From: a virus
Direction: 5' to 3' (one strand)
Length of the DNA stretch: 45,150 nt
IMG/VR virus record: IMGVR_UViG_3300028569_000060
Span: 1-45,150 of that record
Shown here: one piece after another, positions 9,301 through 18,662 of the stretch
Layout of the letters: the number at the start of each line of letters is the position of its first letter
How positions within the stretch are numbered: the first letter of the stretch is position 1
Made by a program: the position numbers and the translations under genes
Notes under the pieces: generated by a model
The model's input: the letters and a program-made list of their open reading frames with translations, nothing else
Told to the model about the DNA's origin: nothing
Database searches by the model: none

Positions 9301-11542
9301 CGCAAGTGGTGAACAATATATAATACCACAAACAAATAATGGTGCCGGAAAAGGTGTTAATTGTACTAACAATATTAAAGATGTTAATTTAAATGCTGTT
9401 ACAAACAATTCTCAATGGTATAGTGTTCCAGCAATGGTATGTCGTAGAGTTGGTATTAATAAAATTACAGTAACAAAACCAACACCAACAACAACTACCA
9501 CAACAACCGTAACACCAGTAACAACAACTAGCACAACGGCTCAAACACCAGTAACAAAAAGATATAAATGTGTAAATGGTATTTGTATTGAAACTGATGA
9601 CCCTGCAGCACCTTTTAGTGGTTTAACTGATTGTGAAAATAATTGTGGTGACCCACCAATCGAAGATGTTGTTGTAACACCTGTAACAACAAGACCAATT
9701 GACCCGGCAAAAAAATTAAAAGAAGGAATATCAAAGAAAGTACTAAGATTTTTGTTTTCTGAATGTGATTATTTTGATTTAATAAAAGAAGACCAACCAA
9801 TGGTCCTTGCAAGTATTCAAGATAAGATAAAGTACTTCCATCCGGCTTTCCATTCAACAACACCAGAAGGGTTAAATTCTAGACTAACATTTCTTAATCA
9901 ATGTGTTAGACCTGGTCAAACAATTCCAGTAATTGGCCCAGATGGTAAACCAAAATATAATGACGCAAAAAATACTTCATTTGGAACACCACCAATATTA
10001 GTATTAAGAATTGGTGATTTTTATCACACTAAAATTGTTCCAACAACATTACAAATAACTTATGATCCATTAATATACGACATTAATCCAGAAGGAATTG
10101 GTGTTCAACCAATGATTGCCAAAGTTTCATTGAGTTTTGATTTTATTGGTGGACATGGACTAGCAGAACCGGTAGCTCAATTACAAAATGCGTTGTCGTT
10201 TAATTTTTATGCTAATACCGAAATATACGACGATAGAGCTGTTGCAACAGACCAAAGTGGAAAAAAGAATGATGAAGACTTTGCTAAAAAATTACTTTCA
10301 GTTAAAGAAACACCACCACCACCAATACAAGTAACTAATACTAATGTTCCAGATACTATTAATAACAATGGTGGCTCAACAATTGGTAAAATTTTGAGTA
10401 CAATATCATTTGATAATGGTGAATATGAAGAAGGTGAAATAGAATATACTGATATCTTTAAAGAACTATCTGATAAAACTAAAAATTATTTTACAACAAT
10501 TTTTGACCAATTAAAAACAATTAATGATGTAACAAATTATGGTTTTATACAGTATGTTTATAAAAATGTTAAATATTTTTCAGGTGAATTAGCACAGTAT
10601 GATGATGATGAGCAGTTAACTGAAATTTTTGGAAAACCAACAAAAGTTGAAGATGATGTTGAAAACATTATTAGACAAGCTAGAAATGATGTAAAGGACG
10701 ATAAAAACCCAATTATTGTAAAAGTTAAAGGAAGTACAAATGGATATCCAGATTCAGCAATTAGACAACTTAAAAACAAATTAATTGATATAGTAACCGA
10801 AAGATTAGATGAATTAAATGAAACGCTTATAGGACCACAAAATGAAATAACAAAATATCAAGAAGATTATGTACAAACTTTTAGAAAGTTAGATTTAGTT
10901 AATCACAAAATAGATGGTTATAGATTAGATACTGGTAAATTTAAAGTTTATAATTTACAACTACCAACACCATCTAGCGCGACAACAACACCATTTAATT
11001 TAATAGCTAAAAACTATCAAACTAATGTAAGTTACATATTACTTGATTATATTGAAAAACTTAAATCCAGCAATGTATTAAATGAAGATGTTATAACAGA
11101 CGATTATAATTTTAAACCATTATTAAAATCAGACTCACCACTCTTTAAGTTTTCAACAGTAGAGGAAGAAAGATTTTATTTGTGTATGTCAAGTGTTTTT
11201 ACTGACGACGCAAGATATAAACCATTTGTTGAAAGTTTAATGACCGAATTAGTTAAGAAAAATACTTTAATGGAAAAAGACATAAGAGATACTTGTGAGA
11301 AGTTAAAAGTACTTTTTGTTAAAGAAAAAGAAACCGAAATAAAACTTTTAAAAGATTTTGAAGACGGACCTTCTTATCAAACTTTCAAAAACTACGTAAT
11401 TGAACCATTTGAGACTAAAGTGAAATATTCAACTGAAAAAGATAATAACTATAAAGACAATGAAAAATTATTAAAACAAACTTATTCTGATAATAATATC
11501 AATAATGATAATAACTTTAATAATAAAATAACATTTAACTAA
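6323..11542 (+). CDS. Giant baseplate/tail protein with OmpA-like domain and Cys-rich motif
   Basis: 1739 residues, in the place of T4 gp48/gp54 (after the tape measure) but far larger. At about 650-715 it has RIMWFPPYDLTFSDSS, FLGRPEPIHTYKN and WKIVVDHP, a block I associate with tail proteins of this phage group. At about 900-1010 an OmpA-like fold is suggested by VVLELQGSASAPASVGYNDN and LSQRRNDSVKKWF; OmpA domains bind peptidoglycan diaminopimelate. A Thr/Pro linker (about 1051-1079) leads to a four-cysteine unit YKCVNGICI...LTDCENNC (about 1082-1109). A second structural block at about 1170-1320 includes ILVLRIGDFYHTKIVPTTLQ; charged helices close the protein. The 3' neighbour starts one base after its stop codon, suggesting coupling. 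Virion location inferred from context; the wall-binding role is a hypothesis. Confidence 0.75.
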   Translation: MSESSLSFNSTATFRNTLMGRNLTPYNVPGAYSPPSGNVNYEVSPMNDSSVIDSPNDLIGTTVQANQLYSLNEYGPEGGYNNIISTDGEPLPVTPNQGEYGQDNAEIDLVNEFYIDSAYIKNVYGPESGYKDLVIITDNFNNLQYFSPYATSNGSVFQSVPINFLYSIYSPFEILSSSNPTGTPGPLSQDSLLAQIGAKKLKEAFEKRIADEVNNTINSIVNLDSLQDPFEASLVASGQQPIINKNWKITVPDNPLLAAVSFANRLSGTYFPVSLIPGDYFTKPFKGQDNQTQGALNVVNNLTGGALGSLLATSENPSVLFLKNTGYGQKSVLFKSIEYNIYRPNYDKGLILGVTDAINNLLGGNTEAGGSGYYVGSSQAEPSSINSPANEIPVDRFGNQQPSPVYGPDTLGKLYEGNEDKIKFGLGGKPYSNQGGITGQFTWVSPKYKDNLGFKVAPGGGPVQPQDKEFDSVKGEFNADTESTGFEFKGGSILDNTQRLINAADNATGAKRLQHVGNAINQVSKVFNDGYKEMTKGSQVIAYYDSVTDSETIGIEGSEVGREYCRVFQKDTPYLTYADLQKTDGITISGRKFDYSVLDNTYNLNIAPLRNPGSTNIFDQKVKKYMFSLENLAWRTSSQPGFTYDDLPVCERGPNGGRIMWFPPYDLTFSDSSTANWNPTSFLGRPEPIHTYKNTTRTGSISWKIVVDHPAMMNTIIRKQLDKFSPDQVDSIMDSFFAGCVKYDLYDLAAKFNTIPVNQLYEYQKLLADPRLTDEEKYGVLDEIPVNPESVIDGNGGDNTAVAKTGNGVNVTTPNGNNISNTAAASSKEDVIVTTELTEWEGYAFYFDNDYPFGYGSFETTVPNNQDYKHWYDIYLGRKNVYNSTSAPLNVNSGGAVFTRAEVIPFFDQVIIGNFKKINDELLPKLKEIIIDQGGTVVLELQGSASAPASVGYNDNLSQRRNDSVKKWFLKQKLGNDTMATLQSQGKIKFKYSASGEQYIIPQTNNGAGKGVNCTNNIKDVNLNAVTNNSQWYSVPAMVCRRVGINKITVTKPTPTTTTTTTVTPVTTTSTTAQTPVTKRYKCVNGICIETDDPAAPFSGLTDCENNCGDPPIEDVVVTPVTTRPIDPAKKLKEGISKKVLRFLFSECDYFDLIKEDQPMVLASIQDKIKYFHPAFHSTTPEGLNSRLTFLNQCVRPGQTIPVIGPDGKPKYNDAKNTSFGTPPILVLRIGDFYHTKIVPTTLQITYDPLIYDINPEGIGVQPMIAKVSLSFDFIGGHGLAEPVAQLQNALSFNFYANTEIYDDRAVATDQSGKKNDEDFAKKLLSVKETPPPPIQVTNTNVPDTINNNGGSTIGKILSTISFDNGEYEEGEIEYTDIFKELSDKTKNYFTTIFDQLKTINDVTNYGFIQYVYKNVKYFSGELAQYDDDEQLTEIFGKPTKVEDDVENIIRQARNDVKDDKNPIIVKVKGSTNGYPDSAIRQLKNKLIDIVTERLDELNETLIGPQNEITKYQEDYVQTFRKLDLVNHKIDGYRLDTGKFKVYNLQLPTPSSATTTPFNLIAKNYQTNVSYILLDYIEKLKSSNVLNEDVITDDYNFKPLLKSDSPLFKFSTVEEERFYLCMSSVFTDDARYKPFVESLMTELVKKNTLMEKDIRDTCEKLKVLFVKEKETEIKLLKDFEDGPSYQTFKNYVIEPFETKVKYSTEKDNNYKDNEKLLKQTYSDNNINNDNNFNNKITFN

Positions 11543-11543
11543 T

Positions 11544-11867
11544 ATGACACAACAATATTATAACAGATATGCAATGTTTTTACAAAATGGTCAACAAACT
11601 GTTGTACCATACGTAAATGCGGCTAGTAAACCATCTGATAAAAAACATATATATAGGTTTGGACAATCAAGATTAGATAAAATATCACAACAACATTATG
11701 GTAGTCCATTATTTGGTTGGTTAATAATGCAAGCAAACCCAAGATATACCGGGATGGAAAGTAATATACCAGATGGCGCTGTATTGACTATTCCATATCC
11801 GTTACTAACTTCTGTACAGGAATATAAAAGTGCAATAGATAACCATTTCCTATATTATGGAAGATAA
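11544..11867 (+). CDS. LysM-containing baseplate wedge protein (gp53-like)
   Basis: 107 residues. A LysM-like unit covers about residues 36-86: IYRFGQSRLDKISQQHYG, GWLIMQANPRY and IPDGAVLTIPYP. T4 gp53 is a baseplate wedge component with a LysM fold, and short LysM baseplate proteins occur in many contractile tails, where the domain serves assembly rather than lysis. The gene starts one base after the preceding stop codon and overlaps the next gene by 11 bases, so the three large-small-large genes look translationally coupled. It is shorter than T4 gp53 (196 residues), so it matches only the domain, not the full protein. Confidence 0.75.
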   Translation: MTQQYYNRYAMFLQNGQQTVVPYVNAASKPSDKKHIYRFGQSRLDKISQQHYGSPLFGWLIMQANPRYTGMESNIPDGAVLTIPYPLLTSVQEYKSAIDNHFLYYGR

Positions 11868-14800
11868 CTCAGAAAACATATTAGTTGAATTTGATTACCA
11901 AAACATATCAGTAATAGACCCAAACAAAGTAATAGATAACGATGGGAATGTTAAAGATAGGTTAATTAGACAGGAAGATTTGGTAATGTATGCCAACCTT
12001 GAATGTTCGGTAATACCCAGAACTAAATTAGCCGTTGGTGTTCCAGCAAATGAAGCTGTAAAAACAGTATCCGTTGGAAAAATTAATTTTTTGAATCCTG
12101 GGTTTAAACAATTTTTAGATACTAATTGGTCTGACGAATTAACCGGTAAAGGAACAATAGAAGGTAAGGGTGTGAATCAACCAAGAATTACAGTAACTCA
12201 AAACCCAAACTTGTCTGACGATTATTATATTAACCAAAGTTTATATTCAAACGGAATTGAAGGTGCTGTTGATAATGGTTTACTTGGTATAACCCAAATA
12301 AACATTGATTATGGTTTAGATTTTTTACCAGTAATTAGTATAACATTTGAAGACATTAAAGGTCGGGCATTATTTGAAGCCGGAAACAATTCACCTTATG
12401 CCGCATTTTTTCAGTTACCCTATCCTGTTTTTTATTTAACAATAAAAGGTTATTTAGGTAAAGCAATAAGACTTCCATTGATGTTACATTCATTTACAAG
12501 TTCTTTTGACCCTTCTTCACATAACTTTAGAATCAACTGTCAGTTTTACACTTATAAATATACAATTATGAGTCAGGTAAGTTGGGCTGCTATGTATGCG
12601 GTCCCATCTATGTACCAACTCTCAATAACAAAACCAAAAACAGTAACAACAAACTCAAGTGGAGGAAATTCACAAACCGAAACGGTCACAAGTAGTTTAG
12701 GTCTTCAAAAAATGAAGGAACTTTATTCTGAATATAAATCAAAAGGGTTAATCGATGATAATTTTCCGGAAATAACAATATTACAATTAAAAGAAAAACT
12801 TGAAAAACTAATAACAACAATTGAAGAAAAATTCAAAAAGAAAAATTTGGATGTTTTAAATAAAGTTGAAGATTATTTAATTAAGTTAGGTGAATACACT
12901 AGTGAAATATATTTGTATTCTGGTATTAATTCTTGGAAAGGAAGATGGTTTGACGATGAAAATGTTTTTATAAAAAACAACAAAGAAAAAACAGTTCTTT
13001 ATAAATACAAACCAGAATTTAGTGATGCTCAACAAAAATCAAAAGCAATCACAGATTTAGATGGTATTATAAAAAAATATAACAATATACTAACATCTAA
13101 TTCTGCTATAGGTAAAGATATATCAATACCAATTACTATAGGTACATTTTTCCAAAATGTTAATATTGGTGATATTAATATATCTGAAACATACAAAAAA
13201 AGAATTGGACAAACTTTTTCTGGTTTATCAACCAGTGAAGAATATATTAAATATAGAAATGACCTTAATAAAGAACTAACCGATTACTCAAATGTCGGAC
13301 AATATCCTGGTTTAACATATTTTGAAGGACCAAAATCATATGAAGACTTGATTAAAAAAATTCAAGAAAAATATGAAATAAAGAAAAAAGAAATTGAAGA
13401 AAATATAACCAAAGAAATCCAAGCAGAATTTTCTAACCCAACAAATGGATTAGGCTTCCAACCAACGATTAGAAATATTTTAGCAGTATTTTTTGCACAA
13501 GGCGAAGCTTTTTTACGAATGATGGATGATGTTCATACAAAAGCTTGGGATTTGAGGGATGACGCAAATAGAAAAAAAGCCGTTTTTAACACAAGCCTTA
13601 CGGTACAAAGTGTTGATTATAAAAATGGTGAATATGATTCACCAATTTATCCTTGGCCACAAATTATAAAATCTTCAGTCGAGGAAGGTAAAGAAAAATA
13701 TGAATTAGCATACCCTGGTGATGATGAGTTAGCCTTACAATTTAACGCGTATAATCCAGAAATTTGGCCAGAAGTACAATTTGTTGAAGAATTTTTAAGA
13801 GGTTACACACAAGTTAGTCCACCAAAATTTGATAACGGACCAACTGGTAATTTCTTAGAAAGACCAAATAGATTTAGTTTTAATGCTGCGGAATTTACAA
13901 TTGGAAATGATGTTTACCAAAATACTGAAGAAGTAAAATTCTTCTACGAAATTTATGAAAGAATGTTTGTAAATTCTTTTTATTCTAAATTTAATCGAAA
14001 AAGTATTAAAGATAATAATATACAACAATATGTTGGTGAGTCAGAAACAACAGACATACTTAAAGCTATAAGTGATGATAACCCATTCATAAGTCAAAAA
14101 CTAAAAGAGTATAATATAAACGCCTCAATCTATGGAGGATTTTTAAGACACATCTCAAATCAAGGTGAAGGTCAAAGTTGGCAAAACTTTATTCGTGGGA
14201 TTATTAATACACCATATTTGAAAAACGATACTGACGTTTCATTTTTTATGTATAAAGGTTCTATCCTAGACGAAGACAAGGCACTTCCAAATGTTGGTTT
14301 AACAAACGAGCAACCAGTTATAAATTATTTTGGTGGGTCTGTAATAAATGATGATTATGATTTTACAGATTTATACCCATTAACTGATTTAGATTGGTGT
14401 AAAGACCATTTAGCAAATGGTAAAGCAATCCAATCAAAGGTAGATGTGTTTAAAACAAGTGATACGTTAGAATATAACAAATCTATCAAACTTGTAAAAA
14501 ACAAAGAGAACCTTTTACCTATTGTTAACTTTAATTATAAATCTAGTGTTTTTGACCAAACACTTAATTTACAAAATTTAGAAACTTTTTATAAACAAAG
14601 AAAAATTAAAGAACAATACACAACCGAAGGAAATGTTGTTTATGAAAACTATGATGGTAAACTTGTTGCAAAACAAACAACATCATTATTTAATACACCG
14701 TATTTTGCAAACGCAATCCAAAAAGGTTTATATGAATTTAAATATAGTTTAATAGAAAAATCACCTTATAAGGCTGCGGCTTATCTATTTTTAAATAGTT

Positions 14801-17800
14801 TACCACTAGCAACATTAAGAGATAAATATAAAACATATAATTCAGATGGTTCTATAATAACAAATAGTTACATTTTACCATCACTAAAAAAATTCGGAGC
14901 AATTCACGAAGTACCATACGCTTGGGTTTTAAAGTACGGTGGAATTTGGCATAGATATAAGAAGTTCAAACTTGATGGTGTTGATATTTTAGACGGAATT
15001 TGGGATAACACAGATTATGTTGGTAATTATGACCCAGCATTTTCATCGACAACAACACAATATAACTTACAAGTTGATGGCACTAATTACGATATCGTGT
15101 TAGATGGTGTTAACACATTAGGACCAAATCAAAAAACAATTATTAATACTGGATTTTATCCTAAATTACTTGATGATTTTCACGTTTTCTTTAAAGGAAC
15201 AAAATTATTTAGTCAAACATCAAACATTGAAGGAACGTATTATGTTACAGGTAATACCTTGCAGGTCGTTTCATTAAACTTTATTGCTTTAGAACCAGGA
15301 TTAGTTTTGTCTGGGTCAACTTTAGCTCCAGGAACAACAATAATACAACAATTAACTGGTGCTACTGGAAGTACTGGAACTTATATAATAAGTCCCGTAC
15401 AAGGTGTTGTGGTTTCACCACCAACAGCCGCACAACCATTTATTGTTACAAATAAACCAATACCTGGTTACCAAAATTCAAGTATACAAAACGCATTAAG
15501 TGAAAACTTTAGAATGATTCCAACAACAAGTGCTTTAATTAATAAAGGCCCTGGGATTCTTTCACCTAATAGTTCACTAATTTGCCTTCCTTGGAGTTGT
15601 TATACCCTTACACCGGACAAAAAATCGATTTATGTTCTACCATCTTTTGGCTCAAATATTAATCAAGCAAAACAAGAATGTTTTAATAATAATGGTAGTG
15701 TGAAGATTGATATAAGTAATAATCCAGCACTTCACAATGGAGCGGTAAGATTATTCTGGAAGGTACCAAACTACGGTTATTTTGATAATTCAAAATTAGC
15801 AAAACCACAACCAGACGAATATATAAGAGAAATTTTTACAAATGATGAAGAACAACAAAACTTTGGAATTTTCGGAGACCCAACAAAATACTCAAAGATA
15901 AGTGAATTATTTACAACATTTACACCAGAAATATTAGATCAATTTGAAAATCAATTCTTATTGTTTAGTAAGTCTGTTTATGATTTTGAAAGTAATTTAC
16001 AACCAAGGGAAGATGAAATTACTGTTGAAGAAACATACGAAAATTTCCACGGATTAATGCGAACAATGTTTAAAACAATTAATCCAGAAGGATTAACTGG
16101 AAGTGCATTAATTAATGAAATAACGGAAAACCAAAAAAAATCTTTTCAAAAAACAATTGAAACATTTATGGATTACCAAGTCGTATTCAAATACGGTAAC
16201 CCATCTAATTTTGATAAAAAAATGTTTTACACGTTCTCAACTGATTTTATACAAGACCCATACACATGGGCCGGGTATGTTCAAAACTCACCTGGTTTAT
16301 TACCAACACAAGGTGGTACAATTACATTAGCACAATCTAAAACACAAAGTCCAGAAACTTGGAAAGCTTTAGAAACTTATGTTGGTTTTTCTGAAATACC
16401 AGAATTAGAATATACAGATAATGGTTCATACATTACCGATTTCTTTATTGATATGGATATGGAGTTTACAGAAAGTAATGTAAAATTTTATGCACCAATG
16501 ATTAAATTATATGCAACACAAAAATTAAAAGACCCAACTTTAACAATGAATAAGTTTTTTGGTCTTATGAATAGCTACATAAGGGATGGTGAAACATATT
16601 TAAATCTAATTTTAGATAATACTTTAACGTCAGTTAGAAACAAACTAGGTAGTGTTTCGATTAAACAAAATCAAACTGGTGTAAAATTTAAAGAATATCT
16701 TGGTGAAATATCAAGATATGAAATGTGGGACGCTTTTAAAGGTATGAACGATTCCTGGATTGCCGGAGCAGACCTACGAAGTAAAACATTATTTGAAGAT
16801 GTTTTAATTGTTGATAGAGCAAGTAGAGATGTCGGACAAAAAATATTTGTTGATATTTTCCTACTTAAAGATAGGATAGGTGAATGGATGCACACAAATA
16901 ATATGTTGGGTATTATTAATACAATATTTTCAGATAATAGATTTACATACTGGATTTTACCAGCATATGCTAATTTTTATAATGTACAAGATGTTTCTAA
17001 AAATCCAAACCCAAGACCAGAAGGTACCTTAGAGTTTGCTAAAACATTATTTGGAACACACACAACAGTTGACTATCGTGAAACTGGATCAAAAATAGTC
17101 GCAATGTACGCACATGCTACCAGTCAACATTTAGGTATGAATGAAAATGCTGATTATAGATTTAGAGACGATGCTTTTGATATGAGAAGAGCTAGTGATA
17201 ATCCGTTAATTGAAAACCAAGAAGGAAAAACAAATTGGGATAAATCAAATAAAGTAGTTGGGTTTAATGTGGACTTTGGACCACAAAACCAACAAATATT
17301 TAAACAATTGGATATTGGTCAAGATGTTGGAAAACCAACAGCCGAATCTCTTGAAATGTTAAACCAAATGGCGAACCAATCAAGAAACAGAACAAGTGCC
17401 TCACAAAGTGTTTCGTTATATAATATATATAGAAATAGAAGTTATAAATGTTCTATTGATATGTTGGGTTGTGCTTTAATACAACCAACAATGTATTTTA
17501 ACCTTAGAAATATTCCAATGTTTAGTGGACCTTATATGATTACAAATGTAAGTCATAGAATTAGTGAAAATGGTTTTGATACCTCAATTGAAGGTCAAAG
17601 ACAACCTTTTTATAGTATTCCAGCAATTGACTCGTTATTACAATCATTAAGTACGAGCATTCTTACAACAATCAAAGAAAGAATTAAAGAAGAAGAAGAA
17701 ACTAAAAAAACAGCTGAAACTAATAATGTAATAAAAGAAACTTCTGATGCAACTAATAAAGTACAAGAAGGGAATGTATTCAAACCAACTGAAGTACAAA

Positions 17801-18396
17801 ATTGTTCAACTACGTTAAATAGTGCGTATGTAAATTATACAACAACAACACCAGTAAAAACAACAATTACAATTGCTGAAGCTTACAATAAAATTACACA
17901 AATTGTTAATCAAGTATCACAAAATAAACCACCACAAGAAACAAGTGCTGTAATTAACACTTTATTCTCTTTGATTTATTTTGCTAGTAAAAACGGTGAA
18001 AGTCTCTCAAGTTACAATAATAATTTTGCTTTGGTACCATTAAATTCAAACTATGGTAGTTTGGCACCAAAATACTTTAACAATAATTATGTTTGTTTAT
18101 CAGCTTTAAACACACAATTGTCATATGCAACATTCTCAAGTTTTGAATCACATATTAACTTTTTAGGTGAAAAATATGCAGATAAAATATCAGCATCACA
18201 AATACCAAATATAGTACCAAATTCACCAACAAATATACAATCATATATTGTTAGTATTTCAGAATTCATTGTTAATAATTTCCCAACAGAAAAAAATGTT
18301 TGGACTTCATTATCTGAACAAATTAAAACAGAATATATAAAAATTGTTTCAAACCCAATTAACTTTGTTTTAAACAATGTTCCTAAACCACAATAA
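11857..18396 (+). CDS. Giant baseplate hub-like structural protein
   Basis: 2179 residues, the largest gene here. The N-terminal part (about 170-250) has DFLPVISITFEDIKGRALFE, PYAAFFQLPYPVFYLTIKGY and HNFRINCQFYTYKYTIMSQV. A coiled-coil-like charged stretch lies at about 305-350. Near 1149-1183 is the phage structural-protein bead PGTTIIQQLTGATGSTGTY. At about 1862-1915 the sequence YKCSIDMLGCALIQPTMYFN, then IPMFSGPYMITNVSHRI and GFDTSIEGQR, resembles the C-terminal part of gp27-type hub proteins. A low-complexity Thr/Asn tail follows. Position before the replication module and after gp53-like suggests a hub/wedge scaffold. The ATG overlaps the upstream gene. Function beyond 'baseplate structural' is inference. 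Confidence 0.68.
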   Translation: MEDNSENILVEFDYQNISVIDPNKVIDNDGNVKDRLIRQEDLVMYANLECSVIPRTKLAVGVPANEAVKTVSVGKINFLNPGFKQFLDTNWSDELTGKGTIEGKGVNQPRITVTQNPNLSDDYYINQSLYSNGIEGAVDNGLLGITQINIDYGLDFLPVISITFEDIKGRALFEAGNNSPYAAFFQLPYPVFYLTIKGYLGKAIRLPLMLHSFTSSFDPSSHNFRINCQFYTYKYTIMSQVSWAAMYAVPSMYQLSITKPKTVTTNSSGGNSQTETVTSSLGLQKMKELYSEYKSKGLIDDNFPEITILQLKEKLEKLITTIEEKFKKKNLDVLNKVEDYLIKLGEYTSEIYLYSGINSWKGRWFDDENVFIKNNKEKTVLYKYKPEFSDAQQKSKAITDLDGIIKKYNNILTSNSAIGKDISIPITIGTFFQNVNIGDINISETYKKRIGQTFSGLSTSEEYIKYRNDLNKELTDYSNVGQYPGLTYFEGPKSYEDLIKKIQEKYEIKKKEIEENITKEIQAEFSNPTNGLGFQPTIRNILAVFFAQGEAFLRMMDDVHTKAWDLRDDANRKKAVFNTSLTVQSVDYKNGEYDSPIYPWPQIIKSSVEEGKEKYELAYPGDDELALQFNAYNPEIWPEVQFVEEFLRGYTQVSPPKFDNGPTGNFLERPNRFSFNAAEFTIGNDVYQNTEEVKFFYEIYERMFVNSFYSKFNRKSIKDNNIQQYVGESETTDILKAISDDNPFISQKLKEYNINASIYGGFLRHISNQGEGQSWQNFIRGIINTPYLKNDTDVSFFMYKGSILDEDKALPNVGLTNEQPVINYFGGSVINDDYDFTDLYPLTDLDWCKDHLANGKAIQSKVDVFKTSDTLEYNKSIKLVKNKENLLPIVNFNYKSSVFDQTLNLQNLETFYKQRKIKEQYTTEGNVVYENYDGKLVAKQTTSLFNTPYFANAIQKGLYEFKYSLIEKSPYKAAAYLFLNSLPLATLRDKYKTYNSDGSIITNSYILPSLKKFGAIHEVPYAWVLKYGGIWHRYKKFKLDGVDILDGIWDNTDYVGNYDPAFSSTTTQYNLQVDGTNYDIVLDGVNTLGPNQKTIINTGFYPKLLDDFHVFFKGTKLFSQTSNIEGTYYVTGNTLQVVSLNFIALEPGLVLSGSTLAPGTTIIQQLTGATGSTGTYIISPVQGVVVSPPTAAQPFIVTNKPIPGYQNSSIQNALSENFRMIPTTSALINKGPGILSPNSSLICLPWSCYTLTPDKKSIYVLPSFGSNINQAKQECFNNNGSVKIDISNNPALHNGAVRLFWKVPNYGYFDNSKLAKPQPDEYIREIFTNDEEQQNFGIFGDPTKYSKISELFTTFTPEILDQFENQFLLFSKSVYDFESNLQPREDEITVEETYENFHGLMRTMFKTINPEGLTGSALINEITENQKKSFQKTIETFMDYQVVFKYGNPSNFDKKMFYTFSTDFIQDPYTWAGYVQNSPGLLPTQGGTITLAQSKTQSPETWKALETYVGFSEIPELEYTDNGSYITDFFIDMDMEFTESNVKFYAPMIKLYATQKLKDPTLTMNKFFGLMNSYIRDGETYLNLILDNTLTSVRNKLGSVSIKQNQTGVKFKEYLGEISRYEMWDAFKGMNDSWIAGADLRSKTLFEDVLIVDRASRDVGQKIFVDIFLLKDRIGEWMHTNNMLGIINTIFSDNRFTYWILPAYANFYNVQDVSKNPNPRPEGTLEFAKTLFGTHTTVDYRETGSKIVAMYAHATSQHLGMNENADYRFRDDAFDMRRASDNPLIENQEGKTNWDKSNKVVGFNVDFGPQNQQIFKQLDIGQDVGKPTAESLEMLNQMANQSRNRTSASQSVSLYNIYRNRSYKCSIDMLGCALIQPTMYFNLRNIPMFSGPYMITNVSHRISENGFDTSIEGQRQPFYSIPAIDSLLQSLSTSILTTIKERIKEEEETKKTAETNNVIKETSDATNKVQEGNVFKPTEVQNCSTTLNSAYVNYTTTTPVKTTITIAEAYNKITQIVNQVSQNKPPQETSAVINTLFSLIYFASKNGESLSSYNNNFALVPLNSNYGSLAPKYFNNNYVCLSALNTQLSYATFSSFESHINFLGEKYADKISASQIPNIVPNSPTNIQSYIVSISEFIVNNFPTEKNVWTSLSEQIKTEYIKIVSNPINFVLNNVPKPQ

Positions 18397-18414
18397 CTTT
18401 TTTATAAAGTAAGA

Positions 18415-18423
18415 TATTTATAA
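18415..18423 (+). promoter_or_regulatory. Candidate late promoter TATTTATAA
   Basis: TATTTATAA within the palindrome TATTTATAAATA (18415-18426), 13 bases before ATG 18437. Like the pair at 6288-6310 it includes TATAAATA in the sense direction. Confidence 0.6.
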
Positions 18424-18436
18424 ATAAATAAAAAAT

Positions 18437-18661
18437 ATGAACACAAAACTAATATTGGATAATTACTTAGGTAAGAACACAAGAATGTCAGAAAAAGACG
18501 CTGGTAATGGATTTAAAGAAGTATGTGATTTAGATACTGGTGATTGTTATACAGTTAGAATGAAAGACGGCCTAATTGAAAGAGTTGATAACACAATGAA
18601 ACAATTTAAAAAAATTCAGGTTGAAACAAAATCTGGAATAAAAACATTATTAAACGGATAA
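18437..18661 (+). CDS. Small hypothetical protein
   Basis: 74 residues, not recognised. Two nearby cysteines (VCDLDTGDCYTVRMKDGLIE) and a basic C-terminus (KKIQVETKSGIKTLL) are the visible features; there is no signal peptide or membrane segment. It has a TATTTATAA motif directly upstream, and the next gene begins one base after its stop codon, so the two form a late-type pair. A virion or assembly role is possible from that pairing but nothing in the sequence shows it. Confidence 0.7.
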   Translation: MNTKLILDNYLGKNTRMSEKDAGNGFKEVCDLDTGDCYTVRMKDGLIERVDNTMKQFKKIQVETKSGIKTLLNG

Positions 18662-18662
18662 G

